From Fertoeibacter niger (GTDB lineage: Bacteria > Pseudomonadota > Alphaproteobacteria > Rhodobacterales > Rhodobacteraceae), in the NCBI RefSeq assembly GCF_009380135.2, contig NZ_WHUT02000007.1, positions 186,001 to 250,000 of the forward strand: 64,000 bases of DNA. Direction: 5' to 3'. Shown here one piece after another: positions 36,878 through 45,046 of this stretch. Position 1 is the first letter of the stretch; every line of letters begins with the position of its first letter. Below the pieces are notes generated by a model. It did not search any database, had not been told where the DNA came from, and worked only from the letters and a program-made list of their open reading frames with translations. The position numbers and the translations under genes are program-made.

Positions 36878-37063
36878 ATGAAGAAACTTGCACTCGCCGC
36901 CGCTCTGACGGTCGCTGCTTCCACCGCTTTCGCTGGTGGCCCGGTTGTCGTTGCACCGGAAATGGAACCGGCTGTTGTTGAAGCCGCGACCTCTTCGTCG
37001 GCTGGCGGCATCGTTGTTCCGCTGCTGCTGCTGCTGGTTATCGCTGCTGCCGCTTCGTCCTGA
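36878..37063 (+). CDS. Tiny secreted protein with C-terminal hydrophobic segment
   Basis: A 61-residue protein: signal peptide MKKLALAAALTVAASTAFA, mature start GGPVVVAPEMEPAVVEAA, a short Ser/Gly linker, then a hydrophobic stretch IVVPLLLLLVIAAAASS ending the chain. A good ribosome site (GGAGG, 7 bases before ATG) and a strong terminator 20 bases after the stop make it a real single-gene unit. The plan (signal, GGPV, acidic Pro/Val segment, hydrophobic tail) parallels the YjbE-like protein at 47949. I do not recognise a named family; function unknown. Confidence 0.8.
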   Translation: MKKLALAAALTVAASTAFAGGPVVVAPEMEPAVVEAATSSSAGGIVVPLLLLLVIAAAASS

Positions 37064-37082
37064 TCGGCGCACGTTCGAATGC

Positions 37083-37115
37083 AAAAAGGCGGTGGCATCA
37101 ACCACCGCCTTTTTC
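37083..37115 (+). terminator. Intrinsic terminator of the small protein gene
   Basis: AAAAAGGCGGTGG pairs with CCACCGCCTTTTT around a short loop and is followed by more T residues. The A/T arms would also work for the convergent hemH transcript. Confidence 0.88.
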
Positions 37116-37146
37116 TTTTGTGAAATCAGCAGACTGAAACGCGCGG

Positions 37147-38274
37147 TCAGCGCAACCAGCCGCCCAGGTTTTCGCCGATGATCGCCACCAGCGCCGCGAT
37201 ATGCGCCGGATCGTCGTTCAGGCAGGGAATGTAGGTGAAACTCTCACCGCCCGCGTGTTCAAACGCCTCGCGAATCTCGCCGTTGATCTCTTCCAGCGTT
37301 TCGATGCAGTCGGCAGAAAACGCCGGTGCCATGATGGCGATGTGCTTCTTGCCCGCCTTGGCCAGTGCCGCCACATGTTCAACCGTATAAGGTTTCAGCC
37401 ATTCCTCGGGGCCGAAGACCGACTGGAACGTGGTGTCGATACTGCCCTTTTCCCAGCCCAGCCGTTCGCGCAGCAGGCGCGAGGTTTTCTGGCAATGGCA
37501 ATGGTAGGGGTCGCCCGACATGAGGTAGCGTTTCGGCATGCCGTGATAGCTGGCCACCAGAACATCGGGCCGCCGGTCAAGCCCGGCATAGGCACGCTCC
37601 ACCGATTGCGCCAAGGCGTCGATATACAGCGGATGGTCGAAATATTCCGGCACGGTGCGGGCGGAGGGCTGGCGTTTTTCCTGCATCAGCGCGCGGAAGA
37701 ACGCGTCATTGGCAGTGGCCGAAGTGGCCCCTGCGTAATGCGGATACAGCGGGAAAAACAGGATTTTCTCACAGCCCGCCGCGACCATGGCCTGCACCTT
37801 TGACGCGGTGGAGGGGTTGCCATAGCGCATGGCAAAATCGACCATCACGTCATCGCCATGCAGCGCGGCCATCGCCTCGGCGATGCGGGCCGTCTGGTCC
37901 TTGGTAATGGTCATCAACGGGCTTTCGCCCTTGTCGTGGTTCCAGATCAGCTTGTAATTCGCGCCCGAGCTGAAGGGTCGTTTGGTCAGGATGATGAGTT
38001 GCAGCAGCGGCTGCCATTTCCAGGCCGCATAGTCGATCACCCGTTTGTCGGACAGGAATTCGTTCAGATAGCGGCGCATCGACCAGTAATCATAGTTGTC
38101 AGGCGTGCCCAGATTGGCCAGCAGAATGCCCACCTTGGCCCGTCGCACCGGCGGATGGTCGGCCTGCGCATGGGCCAGGCGCCCCTGACCGGGGTTGACA
38201 AGCCCCGTGTCCGAGGGTGTGGCGTGGCCCGGCTTGGCATCCAGCATCGCGGCGTTCCTGTCCTGCAAATCCAT
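37147..38274 (-). CDS. hemH: Ferrochelatase
   Basis: A 375-residue enzyme inserting Fe2+ into protoporphyrin IX, the last step of heme synthesis. VGILLANLGTPDNYDYWSM starts the core near residue 48; VLVASYHGMPKRY carries the metal-binding His, and MAPAFSADCIETLEEINGEI the conserved Glu. The 47-residue N-terminal extension is unusually long and polar; a start at M10 (38247) is possible. It lies 30 bases downstream of the methyltransferase gene on the same strand. A FNR-like palindrome lies just upstream (see rejected items). Confidence 0.95.
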   Translation of the reverse strand: MDLQDRNAAMLDAKPGHATPSDTGLVNPGQGRLAHAQADHPPVRRAKVGILLANLGTPDNYDYWSMRRYLNEFLSDKRVIDYAAWKWQPLLQLIILTKRPFSSGANYKLIWNHDKGESPLMTITKDQTARIAEAMAALHGDDVMVDFAMRYGNPSTASKVQAMVAAGCEKILFFPLYPHYAGATSATANDAFFRALMQEKRQPSARTVPEYFDHPLYIDALAQSVERAYAGLDRRPDVLVASYHGMPKRYLMSGDPYHCHCQKTSRLLRERLGWEKGSIDTTFQSVFGPEEWLKPYTVEHVAALAKAGKKHIAIMAPAFSADCIETLEEINGEIREAFEHAGGESFTYIPCLNDDPAHIAALVAIIGENLGGWLR

Positions 38275-38304
38275 CCCCCCGACATATAGGCAAGTTGGCC
38301 GGGG

Positions 38305-39129
38305 TCAACCGCTCCGCTTTGTCGCAGGCAGCGGCATTTCCGCAGATCCCAGCGCATCGGCCAGCCGTTGCGTGGCGGAACCGGGCCGCAGCGGTTGTGG
38401 CTGGCTGTCGGCGGGGCCCCAGCCGGTCAGACAGATGATTTCAAAGGTGGCGGGGATTGTCGCGCCATCGCCATAAGCGTCGCCATAGCGCCGTGTTGCC
38501 TCGGCCACGACGGCGCGGCGCGTCGCATGGCGCGGGCGGGCCATCAGGGCGTTGCCCTCGCCCATCGCGCGAAGATCGCGCATCAGGTGAAAAGCATCGC
38601 GGTAGCGCACGGTCTTGGTAAAGCTGTCGGCCACGGGCAGGGCAAAGCCCGCGCGCTGCAAAAGGCCGCCCAGATCGCGGATCTCGCCCATCGGCAAAAC
38701 GCGGGGCGACAGGCCACCGGTCACGGCCACCTCGGCCTCGGCCAGTGCTGCGCGCAGTTCGGCCAGGGTCTGCCCGCCGAACATCAGCGCCAGAAACAGC
38801 CCGTCCGGGGCCAGCGCGCGGCGGCATTGCACCAGTTGCCCCACCGGATCATTGGCCCAGTGCAGCGCCAGCGCATGCACGACCAGATCATGCGCGCCGG
38901 GGTTCAGCGCCAGCACATCCTCATCGGCGACAAACCGCGCAGCGTGCATCACATTCTGCCACAAAGCGGGAAATCCGGTGACGATGGCAGGGGCTGTAAA
39001 GGTTCTGTTAACCTCGGCCAGCCTCTCCTGCACCTCGGTGATCACCTCGTCATGCAGGAAAAACGCCGTAGCGCGGGTGCGCTGGCGCAGCAGGGCGGGG
39101 CGGTCAGTCATCAGGGGCGGGGTCTGCAT
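38305..39129 (-). CDS. SAM-dependent methyltransferase-like protein (BioC/NDUFAF5-like)
   Basis: A 274-residue protein resembling the NDUFAF5/BioC group. The N-terminal block RQRTRATAFFLHDEVITEVQERL is typical of this alphaproteobacterial family. The usual glycine-rich SAM loop (D-L-G-C-G-x-G) is not present; the aligned position reads PAIVTGFPALWQ, while the later DLVVHALALHWANDP and GLFLALMFGGQTLAELR match motifs II-III. Mitochondrial NDUFAF5 hydroxylates an arginine of complex I, so this may not be a methyltransferase. In-frame ATGs at 39129 and 39111 are possible starts. It is divergent from comF. Confidence 0.75.
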   Translation of the reverse strand: MQTPPLMTDRPALLRQRTRATAFFLHDEVITEVQERLAEVNRTFTAPAIVTGFPALWQNVMHAARFVADEDVLALNPGAHDLVVHALALHWANDPVGQLVQCRRALAPDGLFLALMFGGQTLAELRAALAEAEVAVTGGLSPRVLPMGEIRDLGGLLQRAGFALPVADSFTKTVRYRDAFHLMRDLRAMGEGNALMARPRHATRRAVVAEATRRYGDAYGDGATIPATFEIICLTGWGPADSQPQPLRPGSATQRLADALGSAEMPLPATKRSG

Positions 39130-39153
39130 GGCAGCGGACCATAGGGGGCGGCC

Positions 39154-39876
39154 ATGGGATTGCAAGCGGTGCTGCATCTGATCTATCCGCCGCAATGCCT
39201 AACCTGCGATTCGCTGGTGACATCGGATTTCGGGCTGTGCGGCCCCTGTTGGCGCGACACGGCCTTTATTACCGGGCTGGTCTGCGACCAATGCGGTGTG
39301 CCGCTGCCGGGCGAGGAAACGGGGAAAAGGCTGCGCTGCGACGATTGCCTGACGCTGGCGCGTCCGTGGGCGCAGGGGCGGGCGGCGCTGCTCTACCGCG
39401 ACAACGGGCGGCGCATCGTGCTGGCGTTGAAACATGGCGACCGGCTGGACCTGGCGCGTCCGGCGGCGGGCTGGATGCGGCGGGTGGCCGCGCCCATGCT
39501 GGTGCCCGGCATGCTGGTGGCCCCGGTGCCGCTGCACTGGCTGCGGCTGTTCACCCGGCGCTACAATCAGGCGGCGCTGCTGTCATCCGCGCTGGCCCGG
39601 GCGGCAGGGCTAGAGCATTGCCCCGATCTGCTGACCCGCCCGCGCAACACCCACAGCCAGGAGGGGCGGGGCCGCGAGGCGCGGTTTGAGAATATGGCAG
39701 GGGCGATCAGGCTGCATCCGGCGCGAAAGGCGCGGGTGGCGGGGCGGCATGTTCTGCTGGTGGATGATGTGATGACTTCGGGTGCAACCTTTGCGGCGGG
39801 GGCCGAGGCCTGCCTTTCGGCGGGGGCAAAAGAGGTTTCGGTTCTGGCACTGGCGCGCGTTGCGAAGGAGGGCTAA
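39154..39876 (+). CDS. comF: ComF family phosphoribosyltransferase-like protein
   Basis: A 240-residue protein. Two CxxC pairs form an N-terminal zinc-ribbon (PPQCLTCDS, LCGPCW, CDQCG, CDDC). The C-terminal PRTase domain has HVLLVDDVMTSGATFAAGAE, the PRPP-binding motif, near residue 203. ComF proteins take part in DNA uptake and replication-fork related processes in other bacteria; PRTase activity is unproven. It is divergent from the methyltransferase and followed by grxC. Confidence 0.88.
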   Translation: MGLQAVLHLIYPPQCLTCDSLVTSDFGLCGPCWRDTAFITGLVCDQCGVPLPGEETGKRLRCDDCLTLARPWAQGRAALLYRDNGRRIVLALKHGDRLDLARPAAGWMRRVAAPMLVPGMLVAPVPLHWLRLFTRRYNQAALLSSALARAAGLEHCPDLLTRPRNTHSQEGRGREARFENMAGAIRLHPARKARVAGRHVLLVDDVMTSGATFAAGAEACLSAGAKEVSVLALARVAKEG

Positions 39877-39922
39877 TTCCCTATAGTCGGGCCGCAACAT
39901 GGCCCGCCTGCCGGAGAGCGCG

Positions 39923-40180
39923 ATGAAACCCGTTGAGATCTATACCACCCCGACTTGCGGTTTCTGTCAGGCCGCGAAACGCCTGCTGACACAAAAAGGC
40001 GCAGCTTTCACCGAGATCGACGTGAGCCGCGACCCTGATCTGCGCGCGGCCATGACGAAACGGTCGAACGGCGGGCGCACCGTGCCGCAGATTTTCATCG
40101 GCGGCACCCATGTGGGCGGCTGCGACGACCTGTATGAGCTTGACCGCAAGGGTGGGCTGGCCCCGCTGCTGGCCGGTTGA
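39923..40180 (+). CDS. grxC: Glutaredoxin 3
   Basis: An 85-residue dithiol glutaredoxin. The active site is Cys12-Gly-Phe-Cys15 in TTPTCGFCQAAKRLL (CPYC in E. coli GrxC, so Pro-Tyr is replaced by Gly-Phe). TVPQIFIGGTHVGGCDDL is the glutathione-binding block. Start chosen at 39923; an upstream in-frame ATG at 39899 gives an atypical extension. Immediately followed by the nitrilase-family gene. Confidence 0.92.
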   Translation: MKPVEIYTTPTCGFCQAAKRLLTQKGAAFTEIDVSRDPDLRAAMTKRSNGGRTVPQIFIGGTHVGGCDDLYELDRKGGLAPLLAG

Positions 40181-40182
40181 CC

Positions 40183-41013
40183 ATGCGCGCGGGGCTGGTG
40201 CAACTGACGGTCAGTGACGACCCGGCGGCCAACCTGCCGCAGACGGTGGCGCTGGTGCGGCAGGCTGCGGCAGGTGGTGCCGGTTTCGTGCTGACGCCGG
40301 AATGCACCAATGCCTTATCGTCCAGCCGCGCGCATCAGCGGGCCAGTTTTCACCTTGAGGCTGACGATCCCACCCTTGCCGCCCTGCGGAATGAGGCGGC
40401 GCGGGCAGGCATCTGGCTGCTGGTTGGATCATTGGGCGTTCTGACGCAAGATGCCGATGGGCGTTTCGCCAACCGCAGCTTCCTTATCGGCCCGGATGGC
40501 GCAATTGCCGCGCGCTATGACAAGATCCACATGTTTGACGTGAATGTGTCGGAAACCGAGATTTACCGCGAGTCGGCGGGCTATCGTCCTGGCACGCAGG
40601 CGGTTCTGGCCGACACGCCCTTTGCGAGAATCGGCATGACCGTGTGCTATGACGTGCGCTTTGCGCAGCTTTACCGGCATCTGGCGCAGGCGGGTGCGCA
40701 GATCATCACCGTGCCCGCCGCCTTCAACCATCTGACCGGGACGGCGCATTGGGAAATACTGCTGCGCGCGCGGGCGATCGAGACGGGCTGTTTCGTGCTG
40801 GCCCCGGCGCAGACCGGCTTTCACCCCGAATCGCACGGCAAGGGCCGCCGCACCCATGGCCACAGCCTGGCCGTGGCACCCTGGGGCGAGGTTCTGGCCG
40901 ATGCGGGCACAGTGCCGGGTGTCACGCTGGTGGACCTTGACCTGTCGCAGGTGGCGCAGGCGCGCGCGCGCGTGCCGTCATTGACCCATGACCGCCCCTT
41001 TGCAGGCCCGTGA
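40183..41013 (+). CDS. Nitrilase-family carbon-nitrogen hydrolase (Nit1-like)
   Basis: A 276-residue C-N hydrolase. The catalytic triad is visible as Glu in LTPECTN, Lys in RYDKIHMFDV and Cys in MTVCYDVRFAQLY. Closest by eye to Nit1/YbeM, the amidase that destroys deaminated glutathione. Location 2 bases after grxC supports a glutathione-related role, though this is inference. A TTG at 40177 in frame overlaps the grxC stop, but the 40183 ATG gives the family start. Confidence 0.86.
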   Translation: MRAGLVQLTVSDDPAANLPQTVALVRQAAAGGAGFVLTPECTNALSSSRAHQRASFHLEADDPTLAALRNEAARAGIWLLVGSLGVLTQDADGRFANRSFLIGPDGAIAARYDKIHMFDVNVSETEIYRESAGYRPGTQAVLADTPFARIGMTVCYDVRFAQLYRHLAQAGAQIITVPAAFNHLTGTAHWEILLRARAIETGCFVLAPAQTGFHPESHGKGRRTHGHSLAVAPWGEVLADAGTVPGVTLVDLDLSQVAQARARVPSLTHDRPFAGP

Positions 41014-41456
41014 TGGCGGAAAAGAACGAAGACATCGCCGTGGCCCTGTTCGGTGAACTGTTCATGGCCGACCAGTTGGCGCGCAACCGCATGTCGAAAG
41101 TGCTGCCCAAGGGGATGGAACTGTCGCATTTCGGCGTGCTGAACCATCTGGCCAGGGCCGATGGTGAACGCACGCCCGCGCAACTGGCCAAGGCGTTTCA
41201 TGTGACGCGCGGCGCGATGACCAACACGCTGGCGAAACTGGAATGGGCGGGCCATGTGCATATCCGCCCCGACTGGGATGATGCGCGGCGCAAGTTTGTA
41301 GGCATCAGCCCTTCGGGCCGCTTGGCGCGCGATACAGCGGTTCAGGCCATCGCGCCGCTGATTGCCGATGTGGTGCAGGCACTGGGGGCCGACCGGGTGC
41401 GCGCGGTGCTGCCTGTCTTGCGCGAATTGCGCACGAGGTTTGAGCAGGATGACTGA
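41013..41456 (+). CDS. MarR family transcriptional regulator
   Basis: A 147-residue winged-helix regulator. The DNA-binding part includes MELSHFGVLNHLARADGERT, TPAQLAKAFHVTRGAMTNTL and the wing with DWDDARRKFVGISPSGR. The start may be the overlapping GTG at 41010. It ends inside the epimerase gene (8-base overlap), so it is co-translated with the polysaccharide genes downstream and may control them or respond to an unknown ligand. Confidence 0.88.
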   Translation: MAEKNEDIAVALFGELFMADQLARNRMSKVLPKGMELSHFGVLNHLARADGERTPAQLAKAFHVTRGAMTNTLAKLEWAGHVHIRPDWDDARRKFVGISPSGRLARDTAVQAIAPLIADVVQALGADRVRAVLPVLRELRTRFEQDD

Positions 41457-42258
41457 GACGCTGGTTCTGGGGGCCGGGGGCCGTATCGGGCGGATGCTGC
41501 GCGGCGTCTGGCCGGGGCAGGGCATCTGGCATGCGCGGCAAGGGGGTGATCTGGCGTGGGATATGCTGGCTGATCCGGTTCCCGGCCAGTTGCATCCCGA
41601 TGTCGTGCTGAATCTCGCCGGTGTGACCGATGCCCGCGCGCCGATGGAGCACAACGTCGCGCTGGCGCAGGCGGCATGGCAGGCGGCAGCGGCCATCGGC
41701 GCAAGGTATGTGTTCCTGATGTCGTCGGCGGCAGTCTATGGCGTGGCGCAGCGTGTATGGCGTGAGGATGACGCGCTCGCCCCGGTGTCTGCCTATGGTG
41801 AGGCCAAGGCGCGGATGGAGAATGCGGCGCGCGCATGGCAGGCCGCTGGCGGGCCGGGGTTGACCATTCTTCGGCTGGGCAATGTGGCGGGGGCCGATGC
41901 TCTGCTGGGGCGCGCGCAGCCGGGCGTGCCGGTGCAGCTTGATCCGGTGGCGAGCCAGCGCGGGCCGCTGAGGTCATATATCGGGCCGCGGTCACTGGCG
42001 CAGGTGCTGGCACGGCTGGCCGATCTGGCGGCGACGGGCACCACATTGCCGCCGGTGCTGAACATTGCCGCCGCTGATGTGGCGATGGGCGATCTGCTGG
42101 ATGCGGCGGGGCTGGATTGGTTCTATGGGGATGAAAACCCGGCGGTGGTTCCGCAGGTTTCGCTGGACACCACGCGGCTGAACGCGCTGTGCCCCTTGCC
42201 CGCTGTGGCAGGGTTGCCAGCCACCATGGTCGCCGAATGGCACGGGTGCGTGGCATGA
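41449..42258 (+). CDS. NAD-dependent epimerase/dehydratase-like protein
   Basis: A 269-residue extended SDR. The dinucleotide loop is LVLGAGGRIGRML at residues 5-17 and the catalytic Tyr-x3-Lys is in VSAYGEAKARMENAA, with VFLMSSAAVYG before it. Probably acts on a nucleotide sugar for the downstream polysaccharide genes, but the substrate is not predictable. It overlaps marR upstream and the sugar transferase downstream (ATGA). Confidence 0.84.
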   Translation: MTETLVLGAGGRIGRMLRGVWPGQGIWHARQGGDLAWDMLADPVPGQLHPDVVLNLAGVTDARAPMEHNVALAQAAWQAAAAIGARYVFLMSSAAVYGVAQRVWREDDALAPVSAYGEAKARMENAARAWQAAGGPGLTILRLGNVAGADALLGRAQPGVPVQLDPVASQRGPLRSYIGPRSLAQVLARLADLAATGTTLPPVLNIAAADVAMGDLLDAAGLDWFYGDENPAVVPQVSLDTTRLNALCPLPAVAGLPATMVAEWHGCVA

Positions 42259-42887
42259 CGTTTTCCAAGCGACTGACCGATATCGTTCTGGCCCTGCTGC
42301 TGGCGGCGATCCTGGCGCTGCCCTTCGCGGTGATCGTGGTGATCCTTCTGCTGAAAGAGGGCCGCCCCCTGTTTTATGTGGCCGAGCGGATGAAGGCCCC
42401 GGGCCAGCCCTTTCATCTGTGGAAACTGCGCACCATGCGGGCGGCGGCGGCTGACAGCGGCGTGTCGGGCGGTGACAAGCTGAACCGCATCACCCCGATG
42501 GGCCGGTTCCTGCGCCGCAGCCGTCTGGACGAGATTCCGCAACTGTGGAACGTGCTGCGCGGTGACATGAGCTTTGTCGGCCCCCGCCCGCCATTGCGGA
42601 TCTATGTCGAACGCTTCCCCGAGCTTTACGCCAAAGTGCTGCAAAGCCGCCCCGGTGTGACCGGCCTTGCGTCGCTGCATTTCCACAAACATGAGGAGCG
42701 GCTGCTGGCAAATTGCCGCGATGCAGCGGAAACCGACGCGGTCTATGCCCGGCGCTGTGTGCCGCGCAAGGCGCATCTGGATCTGCTGTATCAGCGGCAA
42801 CGCAGCTTTTGTTTTGATCTTTTGCTGATCTGGCGCACCGGATCGCGGGTGGTTTTTCGTCGGCGTGCCGCATTTCGCAAAGCGTAG
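42255..42887 (+). CDS. Initiating sugar-phosphate transferase (bacterial sugar transferase family)
   Basis: A 210-residue polyisoprenyl-phosphate sugar-1-phosphate transferase. One N-terminal membrane segment (VLALLLAAILALPFAVIVVI) precedes the cytoplasmic catalytic domain with GRPLFYVAERM, FHLWKLRTM, RRSRLDEIPQLWNVLRGDMS and FVGPRPPL. It starts an exopolysaccharide by loading the first sugar on undecaprenyl phosphate. Short form, like WcaJ/PglC catalytic domains, without the long N-terminal region. Overlaps the epimerase gene by four bases. Confidence 0.9.
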   Translation: MTFSKRLTDIVLALLLAAILALPFAVIVVILLLKEGRPLFYVAERMKAPGQPFHLWKLRTMRAAAADSGVSGGDKLNRITPMGRFLRRSRLDEIPQLWNVLRGDMSFVGPRPPLRIYVERFPELYAKVLQSRPGVTGLASLHFHKHEERLLANCRDAAETDAVYARRCVPRKAHLDLLYQRQRSFCFDLLLIWRTGSRVVFRRRAAFRKA

Positions 42888-42919
42888 GCGGAGTCTTGCA
42901 CAAGAAAAGGGCGACCTAC

Positions 42920-42948
42920 TTGTTGCAATGCTGCGGTTGCGCTATGGT
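42920..42948 (+). promoter_or_regulatory. Candidate promoter of the dehydratase-yjbHF operon
   Basis: TTGTTG (42920-42925), 17-base spacer, TATGGT (42943-42948), 103 bases before the dehydratase start in a 163-base gap. The surrounding gap is relatively A/T-rich and also contains a TCTTG-CA-CAAGA inverted repeat at its beginning. Weak match. Confidence 0.3.
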
Positions 42949-43050
42949 CTTGGCGATTGATTAAAGGAAGTTTTAGCTGGGGCATGGTGTCAGAAAAATG
43001 ATCCAGACCATCAAACTTTGCCGAATCGCCAGCCCGAACAAGGAGCAGAT

Positions 43051-44961
43051 ATGCTTGCGCTGAGAGCCAGGCTTTTCGCCTTTGTGGATCGTATGTCCCG
43101 GCCACAAAAGCGTATCTTGCTGCTTCTGGTCGATGCCATCATCGCACCTGTCGCCCTGTTTGCCACCTGCGCGCTGGTCTACAACGCGTTGATGCCGCTG
43201 CCGGGTGCCTCGCGCATCTGGTATATGTTTCCGGCTGCCGCAGCCTTGGCATCGGCGGTGTCCATCGCCTTGGGCATGCCGCGAATCAAGCTTAACGCTT
43301 ATGAATCGCTGGCAATCCTGAAAACCGGGGTGTTTGCGCTGATCGTGATGATCGGCTTTGCCCTGATGACGGATGTGACGGGCGTCTATTTCCCCGGCGC
43401 CGGGATCATCCTGTTCGGGATGATGTTCTTCCTTCTGTCGGTCGCCACGCGGATGGCGATGCTGCACATCCTTTTGTGGGTGCTGCGGCTGGGCCAGCGG
43501 CGCTACCGCGTGCTGATCTATGGCGCGGGCAACACTGGAACGCAGCTTGCCGCCGCGCTGCGGTCGCATGACACGATCGTGCCGGTGGCTTTTGTCGATG
43601 ACAATGTGGCGCTGCATTCGATGACCATCGCGGGCCTGCGTGTCTTGCCGCCCAGCCAGATCGAACGCATCGTGCGCGAGCGCGAGATTGACCGCGTGCT
43701 GTTGGCCATGCCGTCCGTCTCGCCGCCGAAACTGGCGCAGATTGCGCGGCGCCTGCAGCAAGTGGGGCTGGATGTGCACACGCTGCCGTCCTTTGCGCAG
43801 CTTGTGGGCGAGGAAAAGCTGCTGGACAACCTGACCCCCTTCATGCCCGGGCAGTTCCTTGGCCGCCGCCCGTTTGAAGAGGTGCTGCCCAAGGGGGCCG
43901 AAGCCTATGCAGGCAAATCGGTGCTGGTGTCGGGTGCCGGTGGGTCGGTCGGGTCGGAACTGTGCCGACAGTTGCTGCTGATTCGCCCGCGCCGCATCGT
44001 TCTGTTCGAGGTCAGCGAAATCGCGCTTTACACGATTGAACGCGAATTGCGCGACCTGGCCGAGGGCACGCAGGTGGAAATCGTGCCGGTTCTGGGTTCT
44101 GTGACCGACTCGCGCATGGCGCGCATGGTGATGGCCGATCACCAGATCGAGGCCGTATTCCATGCTGCCGCCTATAAACACGTGCCGCTGGTTGAGGCCA
44201 ATCCGATTGCGGGTCTTGCCAACAATGTGCTGGGCACGCGCACCTTGGCCGATGCCGCGCACGAGGCTGGTGTGGCCCGCTTCATTCTGATTTCCACTGA
44301 CAAGGCTGTGCGGCCCACCAACATCATGGGGGCGTCAAAGCGGCTGGCGGAACTGGTTATTCAGGATCTGGCGAAACGGTCGCGCGGCACGGTGTTTACC
44401 ATGGTGCGGTTCGGCAACGTTCTGGGATCATCCGGTTCGGTCATCCCGCTGTTCAAGGATCAGATTGCGCGGGGCGGCCCGCTGACCCTGACGCATGAAG
44501 ATGTGACGCGCTATTTCATGACGATTTCCGAGGCCGCGCGCCTTGTGCTGCTGGCTGGCTCATTTGCGGATGCCGAAGCGTCCTGTGGCGGCGAGGTCTT
44601 TGTGCTGGACATGGGCAAGCCGGTAAAGATCCGCGATCTGGCCCAGCAGATGATCGAGGCCGCAGGCTATGCCGTGCGGGATGCCCAGAACCCCGACGGC
44701 GATATCGAGATTCTGGTGACAGGTCTGCGCCCCGGAGAAAAGCTGCACGAAGAGCTGTTGATCGGCGAGGGACTGCTGACAACACCTCATGCCAAGATCC
44801 TGCGCGCAAAGGAAAACTCGCTGTCGGAACTGGAAATGGCCTCGGCGTTGCGCGCGCTTCGGTCAGCGGTGGCCGTGGGTGATGCAGATGCGGCGCGCGC
44901 GGTGGTGTTTTCGTGGGTTGAAGGCTATCAGCAGCCTGAAGCCGTGGCTATGCGGCACTAG
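43051..44961 (+). CDS. NDP-sugar 4,6-dehydratase, membrane-bound (CapD/WbpM/FlaA1-type)
   Basis: A 636-residue protein: about four N-terminal membrane helices (to residue 145), a CoA-binding-like domain with VLIYGAGNTGTQLAAAL, and a C-terminal SDR domain with VLVSGAGGSVGSELCRQL near residue 290. FHAAAYKHVPLVE and LISTDKAVRPTNIMGASKR carry the catalytic residues of the Ser-Met-Lys-type dehydratases. It likely makes a UDP-4-keto-6-deoxy-HexNAc for the polysaccharide. AAGGAG precedes the 43051 ATG; the open frame extends further up. Confidence 0.9.
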   Translation: MLALRARLFAFVDRMSRPQKRILLLLVDAIIAPVALFATCALVYNALMPLPGASRIWYMFPAAAALASAVSIALGMPRIKLNAYESLAILKTGVFALIVMIGFALMTDVTGVYFPGAGIILFGMMFFLLSVATRMAMLHILLWVLRLGQRRYRVLIYGAGNTGTQLAAALRSHDTIVPVAFVDDNVALHSMTIAGLRVLPPSQIERIVREREIDRVLLAMPSVSPPKLAQIARRLQQVGLDVHTLPSFAQLVGEEKLLDNLTPFMPGQFLGRRPFEEVLPKGAEAYAGKSVLVSGAGGSVGSELCRQLLLIRPRRIVLFEVSEIALYTIERELRDLAEGTQVEIVPVLGSVTDSRMARMVMADHQIEAVFHAAAYKHVPLVEANPIAGLANNVLGTRTLADAAHEAGVARFILISTDKAVRPTNIMGASKRLAELVIQDLAKRSRGTVFTMVRFGNVLGSSGSVIPLFKDQIARGGPLTLTHEDVTRYFMTISEAARLVLLAGSFADAEASCGGEVFVLDMGKPVKIRDLAQQMIEAAGYAVRDAQNPDGDIEILVTGLRPGEKLHEELLIGEGLLTTPHAKILRAKENSLSELEMASALRALRSAVAVGDADAARAVVFSWVEGYQQPEAVAMRH

Positions 44962-45046
44962 GCAGCGGCGCGGTGCCGGTCCGGGACGAAAACGATTGTC
45001 GGTATCGCTGGTGCCCCCTAAACTGCGCAAGTCGAAAGAGGTAAAC

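Noticed and set aside
38295-38308. FNR/FnrL-like box TTGGC-CGGG-GTCAA before hemH
   Set aside because: One half-site has a mismatch, it overlaps the stop codon of the upstream gene, and such 14-mers arise by chance. Interesting because hem genes are often FnrL targets, but not supported enough.
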